Below are positions 1 through 10,321 of a stretch of DNA of 64,000 bases, in pieces; the stretch's first letter is position 1; each line of letters begins with the position of its first letter. The position numbers and the translations under genes were made by a program. The notes below the pieces were generated by a model that was not told the origin of the DNA, did no database searches, and saw only the letters and a list, made by a program, of their open reading frames with translations. This stretch comes from Basidiobolus meristosporus CBS 931.73 (taxonomy: Eukaryota > Basidiobolomycota > Basidiobolomycetes > Basidiobolales > Basidiobolaceae), in NCBI GenBank assembly GCA_002104905.1, contig MCFE01000352.1, forward strand, positions 24,318 through 88,317, read 5' to 3'.

Positions 1-221
1 TGTGGCTCCGCAGAGGTTCTCAAGTGCCTACTTGACTGAGAGCCTGAGGAGTCTGCATTATTACCTTCAATGGGCACACTGTCCACAGGGCCTTTTTTGG
101 ATGTAGCCTTGTTTGTTGCACTGAATGTCAAAGCAAGCTGTTGTCCAACCATTCTTCTGTTGCTGTGAGTGGTGGGGTTTGGTTGAGAACCAGACAATTT
201 TGCTTTATTTTCTGGCGGCAT
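1..221 (-). pseudogene. Partner protein (ORF2) of Tnp2-type transposon, copy A, 5' part, cut by window edge
   Basis: Reading leftward from an ATG at 221-219, an open frame of 73 codons begins MPPENKAKLSG and runs off the window. It matches the start of the protein at 5978 (MPPKNKAELSS) along its whole length, including the shared stretches VGQQLAL and SGSQSSR. It is transcribed divergently from the transposase that starts at 446, the same arrangement as in copy B. No known domain is recognised; the segment is polar and rich in Ser, Asn and Lys. The part seen is open, but copy A's transposase is broken, so the element as a whole is probably dead. The function is unknown; it could be a DNA-binding or accessory protein of the transposon. 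Confidence 0.6.
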
Positions 222-445
222 ATATATATGCAAGTGAGTCAAACCAAAGGGGAAATAGTGTTACATATATGTGTGTATGTGGTGCCACAACTTTATTTAT
301 AATGCTTACTATGGCAGGTCATCATTGAATCTTACATTCATGTAAGTGCAATGTCTCAAATACATGACTGTCTTAAGTTCAAATGAGTATTGACCAAAAA
401 GTGACATAATAGCATTACGTTGTTGAAGGTCAAACTGTTTGCCCC
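222..445. promoter_or_regulatory. Shared divergent promoter region of Tnp2 element, copy A
   Basis: About 224 bp separate the two head-to-head start codons (219-221 minus and 446 plus). The same spacer, clearly homologous, lies at 5764-5977 in copy B. It contains a TATATATATG stretch near 221-230 and a conserved segment around the repeated word TGTGGTGCCACAACTTTA. A bidirectional promoter, possibly with transposase-binding repeats, is an inference from position and conservation. Confidence 0.4.
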
Positions 446-3135
446 ATGGACAAGACTACTTTGACTCAACACCATAAGAGAAGAGAAAAAAGACTATGTG
501 GCTATTGTGGCAAGCCTCTCAGCCATGAAGCACGCAGAGAGCATAGGAAGCATTACAAGGATCATGGCCAGTGTTTTGCCACACAAGTCATATTTGACCA
601 TTAATTGGTCACTACTGTACTAACATTACCTTGCCAGCCAGTTGATACTTTTATATTGGCACCTGGCCGTCTTTGTCACCTTGTGCAAACTGAGTCTGGT
701 GAGTTTGTGATGCCTTTAGGCTCACCTCAGCCTTCTGAATATGGCATGCAGAGTGATAGCTTTGATGAGGAAGGTTCACTGATGGATTTTGAGCCTATCT
801 CTCCTAACAACAGTACCACATATGAGCCCGGTCAAATCCCTATATGCAATGAGACAACACCCATTGAAACAAATGCTAAGGATACTTTATGGGTCCAAGT
901 GAGCCCAGTAATCCATCTACTGGTGAATGATGTAATGTTGTGGCTAGAGAAGCGGCATGTTTCCACTAATATCAGTAATGGGGGCTTTGAGGATTTATTA
1001 CTACTTCTTGCCAAAATCAAACCAGGCTGCAACTTACCATGTACATGGTACAAGTGGACAACCATCATGCAGCTGGCAACATATGATCCAGAGACTGACC
1101 TGATTCCAGCATGTGTTAACAGTTGCATGGCATTCACATCCAAAAATGCTACCATTGCACTGTGTCCAAATTGTCAGGAATCTGCCACCATTGAGAGAAA
1201 ACATTGCTCACACTCCAGATATATTCCAGTCATACCCTGTCTGAGGAAGCTGATGCAGTCCAACAAATATTGCAAAGCTATACAGTACCGCACTCAGTAT
1301 CAATCAAGCGCAAACATATCCAATATATTGGATGGCAAACATTACAAACAGCTAAGAAGCAAAGGCTACATTGAAGGTATGTATGACCATGCCTTTGCTT
1401 TAGCACTTGATGGATTCTCATTAAACAAGTACTCTACCAGCAAATCCTGCTGGCCACTGATTCTAATCAATCTGAATCTGCCGCCCATCTTATGGTATCA
1501 GAGCAATAATCTGACGGTAGTGTCACTGGTATCTGGGCCTAAATCACCATCCAACCTGGATAGCTACCTGTATCCATTGCTGAATGAATTTTGTATGCTT
1601 TCCAGCAGGATAATAGTAAATGGCCGTCATGTAAAAGCGCATATTACTATCTGCATTGGAGATACCCCAGCCATCAGCAAGAGAGCAGGTTTTTCCAGGC
1701 ACAATGGATGGTATTGCTGTCAAATGTGTGAGATCCAGGGGATTTACTCCATAACTTACACACATTATTATTACCCAAGCACCAGCACTAAGAGCAGCAT
1801 CTTTCCACAGAGAGAACATACAGAAGTAAGCATGCAATTGCAGCAAAGTTGGCAAGCTATAAGCCATTGGCCAGAATATGGAATCAATCGGAAACCAGAG
1901 ATACTTAAGATAGAGGGTATCTGTTGGAGCAAAAGCTTTCCACTGGGAGCAATGCATTTGCTTTTCAACAATATCCCTATACTGATGACCAAGTTGTACA
2001 TGGGGCATTTCAAGCTAAATGAGCCCTTTGAGATACCGGAGAAATTTGAAAAAATTGGCAAGATATTACAGAGTATCCACTATCCTAAGTACTTCTCATG
2101 GGATCCAATTAATATTCATACCCTTATGCAACAATACAAATGCAAAGACTGGATGAACTGGATATATATTTATTCAAGTGGTATTCTGAAGCCATTCCTA
2201 CCAAGAGTACATTGGAAGCATTGGGAGTCATATGTGGACATTGTAGGAGTATTTATCCAGAAGTGGATCACCAATGCCAACTTGACGCATCTACAGCTGT
2301 TGTGTGAGGAGTTTGTGACAGGATTTGAGCGGCTGTACTACAAGCATAAAGCTGAACATGTAGATCTCTGCCGCTACTGTATTCATTCTCTACTCCATCT
2401 TGCACAGTGTGTGGAGAATATTGGGCCTTGCTTCACCTTTTGGGAGTTTCCTATGGAGCAGATGTGTTGGGAGATAGGAAGACAAGTAAAGTTGCAGGTA
2501 CTACCAAATCCCAATCTCATCAAGAATATAACCCTCAAGTCTGTCATGGATGTGATGAGTTGGCACATGGAGGACAGCTAGAAAGAGTTGGAAAATACTG
2601 AGAACAAATGTGCACATGGAGACACCTATGCCTATGGCATTAAGAAGCTAAGCAGCCCCAATGCATGGGTAATCAGTTAAGTAATGCAAAGTTGGGTTGG
2701 GTGCAACAAGCAACTAATTTTTATCAGGAAAACTCCACCTAAATATGCTGGATTTCTTGTGGTCACAAGCCAACTTCTACACCATTCAATATGGAATTCA
2801 CACAAACAAAAGCTAAAGCTCACCTATAAGGGGACTAGAACCCAGCAGGAAGAAGGAATATATTGGCTAAATACCAAGAAGTTCTTTGCCAATATTTAGG
2901 AGGTATTATGGCAGAAGTGGCAACAACCAAGCATATGTTTGCAAGATGTATATGCTACCAGCAGTACAAGGTATATGGCAACTTTGCAAGTATCACACTA
3001 AAAAGCCGTAAAGTTGAGGTGATAGAAGTATGTCAATTGCGGCAGGTGTGCGCATTTGTAGAGGTTAGTAAGCAGGAGGCCATAGTTTTTTTTGATTCAA
3101 ACTATATGTGGAATACCCAAGGTAGTAGTGGGTAA
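446..3135 (+). pseudogene. Tnp2/CACTA (Plavaka-like) transposase, copy A, broken by stops
   Basis: The frame opens at ATG 446 with a small zinc-binding module (LCGYCGKPLSHEAR, then His residues: C-x2-C plus H cluster), hits an in-frame TAA at 602-604, then continues for 658 codons to a TAG at 2579-2581. Further in-frame stops fall at 2678 and 2897, and similarity to coding sequence continues in another frame to about 3135. The body has the marks of fungal Tnp2-family transposases: ALDGFSLNKY, then WPLILINLNLPP, VSGPKSPSNLDSYLYPLL, CIGDTPAISKRAG and a C-x2-C just after it. Asp residues in the DGF and GDTPA motifs are candidate catalytic residues. In copy B the codon at 602 reads TCA, so the TAA is a mutation and not the natural end. 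The 3' end is abutted by a gypsy LTR at 3190. Confidence 0.75.
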
Positions 3136-3189
3136 GCAAATAAAGAAAGGTGATTCTACAGTGGAATATATGAATTGCACAAGGGGAGG

Positions 3190-4315
3190 TGTGGTAATGG
3201 AAAGTATTCCATTACTACAATATCTCTAAACCAATATTGCACTCATTTCTTTATTTTGCTTTTTGCTATCGTAACACACAAGAAAAGATCAAGAATTTCC
3301 AACTTTGAAGAGCAAATGCTCCAGACCCTGAGAAGCAATCCACCCAAGAATATTATGTCATACAGAACACGTAGTAGCCAACACATGTTTCAAATTACAG
3401 CTCATTTGAAGCAGTACTTAAGGAGCTATGACCAAAAGAGTCCAACTATTATATATACTATGCCTTATTGCTAGGATTACTATGGTGACTTTGATTGCGT
3501 GTAACTTTTGAACCAGCCAATCAAATCACGTGAAATTTTCACAGGTGCTGCGCCTATGTCCGATCTGCGCCACTGCAAAATTTTAGCGTTGTATCACGTG
3601 TATTGCTTGCGCAATTGCCCAAAAACTTTGATCCTTCAAAATTTTCATATATATAACTTCCCCAGCTGAAAAATAAAGAGAGAGCCTCTCTTTCCAGAAT
3701 CTCCACACTACGATTACAAGTTTAAAGGTTATAAGACTTCCCCTGCATCACTTGCACTGTTGAGTATTCTGACTTTGATCAGTACTACATCAGTAAAGAG
3801 ACTGCAAAGCTCACAAGAATCCAATCTAAGTTCTACAAGAAACTACCACTTTTCTGTCGGAAAAGTCCCCTCTAAGAAACCCCTTTACTCTAAAGACACC
3901 TTTAGAGACCCCTTTAAGAAACCCCTTTACTCTAAAGAAGCCCCTTTAGGTCTAAAGACCCCTTTAGAGACTTCTACAACACACCCCTTTAGGTTAAAGG
4001 GGAGTTCAGAATTTCCATATTAGGAAATATTTTCTCAGAAAGGAAAGTGACTTCCAAATAAGGAAAAGTTACTATAAAAGTAAATAAGCCCATTAGTCAA
4101 CAGAAGGTCAGAACACTGCTGTAGAAGTGATAAACACTGCCTACAGTATATTTTGAGCCCAAGATTGAGGAAATTAGTGAAAGTTATATCTTCTATCAGT
4201 ATATCAAACTCCCAATAAACTATTTCAGTATTAGCATACTGGAAGTTGTTGTATATTGTTGATTAGCCTCTACATTGTAGAACAAGCCCCAAACTAATCA
4301 TAATACAACACAACA
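3190..4315 (+). repeat. Ty3/gypsy LTR, probably solo, with 4-bp flanking repeat GAGG
   Basis: This segment begins TGTGGTAATGG, ends ACAACACAACA, and is the inverted counterpart of the LTR at 60199-61441, where a gypsy integrase lies directly upstream. GAGG precedes it (3186-3189) and follows it (4316-4319), consistent with a target duplication and a solo LTR left by recombination. It contains a short array of CCCCTTTA-type repeats (about 3865-4000) that is longer in the other copy, which explains most of the length difference (1126 versus 1243 bp). A short open frame inside it (3760-4023) reads through the array and is not a gene. Confidence 0.75.
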
Positions 4316-4625
4316 GAGGTAGAAAAAGGAAATACCATTTGGTAAATTGGTACAGTAGCATTATACAGAACCAGTGGCTGGCTGTCATACTGCCAAGAAA
4401 AAGCCATCAGAGTCTTGCTGTGAGGCCGTCAAAATACCGTCAAGTTTCTTGCCATATATGGCAATTGGAAGTCCTGGCCAACTGGATCCACTTAAAATAG
4501 TAATAGAGTGCTGAAAGACTGCAACAATGCCATGCAAATATTGTCACAGCACCAATCAAAAATTGTCAAGCTTTATCCCTTTATTTGGCTGTAAAATTTG
4601 CAAAACACCGTCATGATCTTGTATT
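4316..4625. other. Unassigned spacer between gypsy LTR and Tnp2 copy B
   Basis: AT-rich sequence without an open frame. On the minus strand it follows directly on the point where copy B stops matching copy A (after YIPAI, near 4626), so it is either foreign sequence joined to a truncated transposase or a diverged part of the element. No repeat with the rest of the window was found by eye. Confidence 0.35.
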
Positions 4626-5763
4626 GCTGGAATATATCCAGAGTGTGAACAATGTTTTCCCCCAATAGTGGTGGATTCCTGACAAGTTGGACACCTTCCA
4701 ATGGTGGCATTTTCCAATATGAATGCCATGCAACTGTTAACATATTCTGGTGGCAGGATGGACTCTGGTTCATATGTTGCTGGCTGAATGATGGTTGTCC
4801 ATTTATGCCATATACATGGTAGGTTGCATCCTAGTATAATATTGGCAAGAAGCAGTAGTAGATCCTCAAAGCCCCTGTTACTGATATTAGTGGAAATGTG
4901 CCACTTTCCTAGCCCTAACATCACATCATTCACCAGTTGATGGATTACTGAGCTCATTTGACTCCATAAAATAGCCTTGGCATTTTTTTCCACAGGTGCT
5001 GTCTCATTGCATAAAGGAATTTTGCCAGGCTCATGCAGGGTACTGTTGTTAGGGAAGCTAGGCTCACAATCCATCAGTTGTCCTACATCTTCAGAGCAAT
5101 CTCTCAGTGTGCCATATTCAGAAGGCTGGGGTGAGCCTAAAGGCATCACAAACTCACCTGACTCAGCTTGAATAAGGTGACAAGTAAGGCTAGGTGCTAT
5201 TATAACTGTATCAAGCCACTGGCAAGATATTGCTGGCACAGTAGTGATTGGTGAATGGTCAAATACTGTTGTAAGAGTCTTGGAGATATTGGAAGTGATT
5301 TGGAGAACAAGTAGATAATGTGGTTTTCACTTAATGATTTATTGAATGTAAAAGTAGTAATTATACTTTTACCTGGTCTTGGCATTACAAACATGTAGAA
5401 TAGGTTAAGGAAGGTCCCAAGAATATGTGTGCAAAGTTTGGGGCTGTTTGGACAACTTTGAGAATTTTCATGTTCTGGGTACCTGGTATTTTGGTAAAAA
5501 TATTCTAAGTAAATCCCAACAAGGAATTTGGTCAGTATCCTCTAGGATTTGAGGGTAATGATCTAAGTGACTAAGATAGGTGAATATTTAGGTGGAATTA
5601 CAAAGTTTTACAACAAATACAACTTGTGTTGCAAAACACTGGCCATGATCCTTCTAATTCTTCCTATGCTGTCTGTGTGCTTTGTGGCTGAGAGGTTGGC
5701 TACAATAGCCACATGGTCTTTTTTCTCTTCACTTATGGCATTAAATCAAAGAGTCTTATCCAT
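4626..5763 (-). pseudogene. Tnp2-type transposase, copy B, 5' part only, interrupted by an LTR
   Basis: Minus-strand homologue of the first third of copy A. The start region lies at 5763 (ATGGATAAG on the minus strand) and carries the same zinc-binding segment, but a one-base difference near the start puts a TGA in frame. A copia LTR (5267-5615) is inserted just before the codon that aligns with the copy A stop. After the LTR the frame is open from 5239 and matches copy A from VIIAPSLTCHLIQAESGEFV to SGYIPAI, then departs from it. About two thirds of the transposase, including the predicted catalytic region, is missing. Copy B is head-to-head with the partner protein at 5978. Confidence 0.7.
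5267..5615 (-). repeat. Copia solo LTR with perfect 5-bp target duplication AATAC
   Basis: 349 bp that, on the minus strand, start TGTTGTAAAACTT and end TTACAACA, matching the copia LTRs at 57905 and 62299 throughout. The bases AATAC occur immediately before (5262-5266) and after (5616-5620). No internal retrotransposon sequence is attached, so this is a solo LTR. It sits inside the coding sequence of Tnp2 copy B and is therefore younger than that copy. Confidence 0.88.
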
Positions 5764-5977
5764 GGGACAAACAGTTTGACACTCAGCAATGTAATGCCAT
5801 TACATCACTCTTTGATCAATATGTTTACAACAGTCTAGTATTTGAGATATTGCACCTACATGAGTGTAAGATTCAATGATGACCTGCCATAATAAGTATC
5901 AGTAATAAAGTTGTGGCACCACATACACATTTATATGTAACACCCTTTGCCCTTTGGTTTGACTCACTTGCATATAT
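5764..5977. promoter_or_regulatory. Shared divergent promoter region of Tnp2 element, copy B
   Basis: Spacer of 214 bp between the transposase start (5763, minus) and the partner protein start (5978, plus), homologous to 222-445 in reverse orientation. It keeps the word TAAAGTTGTGGCACCACATA and a TATATATG next to the partner's start codon. Promoter function is inferred from its position only. Confidence 0.4.
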
Positions 5978-7989
5978 ATGCCACCAAAAAATAAAGCAGA
6001 GTTGTCTAGCCCCCAACTAAACCCCACCACTGACAGCAGCAGAAGAACAGTTGGACAACAGCTTGCTTTGAAATTTGGTGCAACAAGAAGGGCTACAATC
6101 AAAAAAGGCCTTGTGAACAGTGTGCCTACTGGAGAAAATGATGTAAACTCCTCAGGCTCTCAGTCAAGTAGGCAATTGGGAATCTCTTTGGAGCCACAAG
6201 CAGACCATATTGCTGAAGCAGATAAGAATGTAGCACAAGTAGCACCTTCAGTTGAAGACCAGCAAATGGTGGTTGTAACATCACCATCACCTGTATTGGC
6301 AAGTATGTTGTCAGCTCATACCAAAGCATTAATGAGGCAATTAGGTGCAGTGACTGATAAGATAGATGCAATGACCCAGAGAAATTAGGAAATAGCCCAG
6401 AAACAGGATGATCAAGTAATAGGTGTAAAGCAATGAATATATCATGTAGAAAAAGCAGTATCTTTGCTGTAAAGAAGGTACGCAAGTAGCTCAATGTCAC
6501 AGCCAAGAATTGAGCCATTTCCCAATGTAACAGCAGAGGAACACCATACACTCTTTGAAGTACACCAACAGTGCCCAAAAATAAAGCCCAGAGAGAAACC
6601 TATCACAGCCTTGGAGGGAGAAAATGTAGTATTTATACCAAGGCCTAAAAATCAAAGGACATTGAAGATCTGTGAAGCCTCTGAGTACAATGATGAAGAG
6701 TGGGCTAATATTCAAGAGGCCATCAGAAGTCTAACACACCAACACCTTAAGGCTAGCATACCATGGGACCATCAAGATCTCAATGCCAAGCAGAATGTGC
6801 CTGACTTGCTCTATGAGCATTATCCTAGATTCAAACAAGCAAATGGTTTTTGGGCCAGCATTGGTATGCTAAGAAAGTATCTCAACAATAGCAGAAACTA
6901 TCAGAGGCAGAAGGACTAGGGTACAATGGCTAAAAACCAGCAGCTTCCTCAAGAGCCTGTTACAAGCAGGGCCAAAAGCTCTAAACAATTGTCAAAGAGA
7001 CATCAGGTAGCTGGAAGAGTGCCAATAAGGGAAAAGCAGGCAGACACAGATGCACCAGCACAACATTCACCAAGGTAAAAGTGTGGTACTTCTCAAGAAG
7101 CATTCAGTCAAAGTAGCATTGAAGGACCTGGTAGTGATAAAAATAAGCAGCTACCTCAGGAGCCCATGACAGCATGGGCTGAGAGCTCAAAACAAGCAGA
7201 AAAGAAGCATCATGTTGCCTGCAGACTGCCAGCAAGAGACAAGCAGGCCAAAACAGATGCATCAGAGTAGCATTTATCAAGCAGAAAACATAGTTCAATA
7301 CAAGAAGCACTCAGACAAAGTAGCAGTGAAAGACCTGGCAGTGATAAAGGAAAAGGTAAAGGGAAAAAGTCTACCCAAGTCAGAGACAGGGATGCATAAG
7401 GAAAAAGCTGCAATTCTTGCCAATTAATGCCATAAGCCTGGACCAGACAGAATCCCATCATAGCCAAGAAGAATTAATAACAAGAAAACCGCTGTTTTCA
7501 CAAGAGCTGAAAGTGCAGCCAGTTAAGCTACACTCCAGTGAGGCCAATGAGTTTGCAGAGAAAGGCAATTTGTCTACCACAGCCTCCACATCTTCCATTG
7601 CTGACAGAGTGGAGATTCCACTGACAGACAACACAACAATGTCAAGAGCTCAGAAGGTTACCACAATGCCTTCAGTGGAATTTTGAACATTAATAGACAC
7701 ACCAAGAGGTTGCAGCACTTCTTTAAGAGCAGTGCTCAAGAAAATGCACTTGAATATTATAAGGATTTATTGCAAAGACTGGCAGATGAGGTGCTAGACC
7801 TTGCAGTGCTGGCTGAAGACCAGGACATGTAGAAATCAGTGAATGAACAGTGGCTTAGAGCTGTAGGGTTCCCACCAAAGTCATGGAAACTGAGCATTAC
7901 AGCAGAAATACTAAATGTGTGGTGGATTTTAATGGAGTTACTTGTTGAGTGTGGGGTTGGGCTTAATGTTAGTGTAGGGTAAAGGGACC
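5978..7989 (+). pseudogene. Partner protein (ORF2) of Tnp2-type transposon, copy B, decayed
   Basis: One long reading frame (frame of 5978) can be followed from MPPKNKAELSS through at least six stops (TAG 6386, a TGA and a TAA before 6494, TAG 6917, a TAA near 7077, TAG near 7268) to about 7400, then in other frames to about 7989. Segments: a polar N-terminus; a helical stretch around MLSAHTKALMRQLGAVTDKI; a block with EYNDEEWANIQEAIRSL and WASIGMLRKYLNN; two tandem repeats of about 70 residues each starting QLPQEP and ending PGSDK; and a C-terminal block with YYKDLLQRLADEVLDLAVL. The gaps between open segments are in the same frame, so the stops are decay and not introns. The N-terminus is shared with copy A. 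No known domain was recognised. Position and divergent orientation suggest a second transposon-encoded protein, but the role is unknown. Confidence 0.55.
6927..7349 (+). repeat. Tandem duplication of about 212 bp inside the partner ORF
   Basis: The segment starting near 6927 (AACCAGCAGCTTCCTCAAGAG) is repeated from about 7138 (AATAAGCAGCTACCTCAGGAG), and both end near a PGSDK-encoding stretch (about 7137 and 7349). The two units share order and frame and keep similar encoded peptides (QLPQEPVTSRAKSSKQ and QLPQEPMTAWAESSKQ), so the duplication probably arose while the protein was still functional. Confidence 0.65.
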
Positions 7990-8389
7990 TGTGTAGGTTA
8001 ATACGATTGGCAATTAAGGTACAAGCAAAGTTTCAATGGATATAAAACAATTTGTATGCACAAAAAGTAAGAGAAATGGTTGAGTCAGGAAGTAAGGAGT
8101 CTGAAAAAGTGGCAATAGCCAATCAATGCACACAAATGTAGGAGGTGATAGAGTGTCTGGGATCAGAAAGTGTGAAAATTGGTTGAGAACCAATCAAAAG
8201 CCACTTTTGTTTTGTTGTGATGAAAATTTTGACCAAGTTTCTTGTGAAATCTGGGGTGCAATTAGTTTTTGAAGGTCTTTGCACAGTGTCCTGATGAGAT
8301 CAATACCTCTTAGTCATGGGAATTAGAATTGGCAATGGCCTTTTGACAGGATCATCACAATGATTTTCATAGGGAAACAACATCTACTT

Positions 8390-8690
8390 TTAGATTATTG
8401 TAAGCATTGGGAAACATATGCATACACTGGAGGGGTGTTTGTCAAAAAGTGGAACACTAATATCAATTTGGCATAACTATGGCTTTTATGCACAGAGTTT
8501 GTGACAGGATTGTAGTGCCCACATTGCTAGCATAAAGCTGAGCTCATTTATCTCTGCTACTGTATCTATTCTTGACTCCCTCTTGCTCAATATGTAGAGA
8601 ACAACAGGGCATGCTTCACTTTCTAGGGGTTTCCCACAGAGCAGATGTGTGGGGAGATGGGAAGAGAAGTTAAGTTATAAGTACAGTCAT
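8390..8690 (+). pseudogene. Third Tnp2-type transposase fragment (3' portion)
   Basis: Aligns by eye with copy A at roughly 2210-2500: shared words include AAGCATTGGGA, AGTTTGTGACAGGATT, AGCATAAAGCTGA and GAGCAGATGTGT with GGGAGAT. It is riddled with indels and stops. At about 8690 it runs straight into a copia Gag remnant on the other strand. It may be the far end of the same element as the partner ORF at 5978-7989. Confidence 0.55.
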
Positions 8691-9600
8691 ATCCCTCTCT
8701 CATCCAGCATATTACCTTCAAGCATTTGATGGCTATCACAAAGCCCAAAAACCTGTGTGTCAGGCTATTATGGGGGGTAAATACCACCTCCTCATTAGCA
8801 GTGTGCACTTCCACAAATACCATCTTAATAACCAACATGGTTTTTATGTTTATTGAATGTTTTATTTCTTCTCCTGGTAACATTTGGAAATAAAAAAAGT
8901 TTGTCTTGGATGCATCTTTCTAACAAAGAGCATGAAGGATGGGTGCTTTCTAGTGCTTTCAAGGCATTCTTTGCTGTTTTAGCTACTGAGCATCACATTG
9001 TCTCTTTGCCTTAACATTCCCTATAAAAATGCACAAAGTTGGAATTCATTGGATTCTTGCTAGCATTCTGCTGGTATTCTGATGATGTTTCACTAGTATT
9101 CTGATGGTGCTTTACTAGTACTCTGATGGTGTTTTGTGGTGTTTTGCCAATGCTTCTGCTACATATTTTCAATTGCAATTTTTGGTGGAAGTAATGAACA
9201 CCTGATTACCAAATTTGGTATGAATTCTAGATGGCCTAGTCTCCCCCTGGGAAGAATGTCCACTTGTCTGCTTTGGAGCTATTACTTGAGATCTTGGAAT
9301 TGTCACTTCTCAGAAGGTTGGAGTTCAGTCAATATTATCATGTTATTCTGCTGGCCATTCCTTTGATTTTCTTCTTAGAGATTACAGTATATGTAGTTCA
9401 AGAACTTTGTTCTTTCTTTCAGTATATTGAGGCTTCTATCCTATATTTTTACGAGGACATTCTTTGCCAATGAGAGCATCCCACCAGCCTCATTCCTGTA
9501 GCATCATATTGATCTTCACCTTGCAGACTTGCCAGTTACATCCATCCAGCTTTTGAGTAAATAGAAAATTGCAGAGAGTGACAGCTTAGGGCTCATAAGC
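8690..9600 (-). pseudogene. Decayed copia Gag, minus strand
   Basis: Read on the minus strand from 9600, the sequence begins with a degraded primer-binding site (TTATGAGCCC) and MSPKLSLSA, as in the copia copies at 58258 and 62652. It continues with a recognisable Gag N-terminus, breaks at about 9440 where an unrelated repeat is inserted, and resumes near 9030 with MLPGEEIKHSIN, homologous to MLPGEEMKNLIN in the intact copies. Many stops and frameshifts are present. The matching 5' LTR is at 9601-9945. Confidence 0.65.
9042..9370 (-). repeat. Dispersed repeat X, copy 1, inserted in the copia Gag remnant
   Basis: The minus strand of this segment is homologous to 49098-49375: both run from GGCCAGCAGAATA through a conserved block near GACTAGGCCA and a stretch reading AAAATTGCAA to ATGAATTCCAA. 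It contains a short internal repetition (units of about 18 nt with ATCAGAATACTAG) at 9065-9130. It interrupts the Gag remnant. No open frame or terminal repeats were identified; it may be a small non-autonomous element of unknown class. Confidence 0.55.
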
Positions 9601-9945
9601 ATCTGTAAGAGTCTTGGAGATATCTGAAGCAACTGGGCAAAAAAGCAGATTTTGTGAATTTCACAAAGTAGTGTATTACAGTTTTAAGTGGTATTTATAC
9701 TGTCCATCATCTTGCCAACTAACAAATGTAAAATATGTCATGAGAGGCCCCAAGGGCATGTGTGCAATGCTTAGGGCTGCTGGGATAGCCTTTGAGCTCT
9801 TCATGTTTTGTGTATTTGATGTTTTGGTGAGAATATATCAAGCAAGTCCCAACAAGGAATTTGGGCTGAACTCTGAGATATTAGACCATGAGCAAGGTAG
9901 CAAAGATAGGCAAGTATCTAGATATAGTTACAAAATTACAAAACA
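9601..9945 (-). repeat. Degenerate copia 5' LTR, minus strand
   Basis: Diverged homologue of the 349-bp copia LTR. On the minus strand it starts TGTTTTGTAA near 9945 and ends CTCTTACAGAT at 9601, followed at once by the Gag remnant with its primer-binding site. It keeps blocks such as TTCCTTGTTGGGACTTG (minus strand). It is clearly older than the copies at 57905 and 62299. Confidence 0.7.
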
Positions 9946-10079
9946 CAGGATGCCTCTTTCTTTACTGTAATGGAGCAATCTCATGAAACTTGAGAAAGTA
10001 ACCAACCATCAAGCTTTCTACCATAGAAACAGAGTATTTAAGATTTATGTCTATCCAAAGTGTGCATTACTACTATATT

Positions 10080-10321
10080 TCAGGTTACTTAAAGGTGTAT
10101 GAGATTAGGTGAAGATCCAACATTTCTTACTAGAACTAGGTAAAGAGGTAATAGTCAGCATCTCATCTCAGAAGGTATAGTGTATGACTTAGTTAGGTTA
10201 GTTTACTGTCCCACAGATGGAATGATTGCCAATACACTCACAAGACCATTAGCTATAGACAGATCTGAATATCTTGGATCACAATGGTGCTAGTTAACAT
10301 GTATATTTAGTTGAGTGGGAG
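10080..10321 (+). pseudogene. Copia RNase H C-terminal remnant, plus strand
   Basis: Frame fragments resemble the end of Ty1/copia Pol: a degraded PTFLTRT stretch and then VYCPTDGMIANTLTRPLAIDR, compared with the widespread VxYCPTDExxADxLTKPL motif. It ends in the purine-rich tract TTGAGTGGGAG directly before the LTR at 10322, as expected for the 3' end of an internal region. It is heavily mutated. Confidence 0.6.

Noticed and set aside
832-2061. Several open frames of 96-154 codons on the minus strand inside Tnp2 copy A
   Set aside because: They are antisense to a recognisable transposase and share no similarity with the second copy on that strand.
3760-4023. 87-codon frame in the gypsy LTR
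   Set aside because: It is a translation of the CCCCTTTA repeat array and is not conserved in frame in the other LTR.
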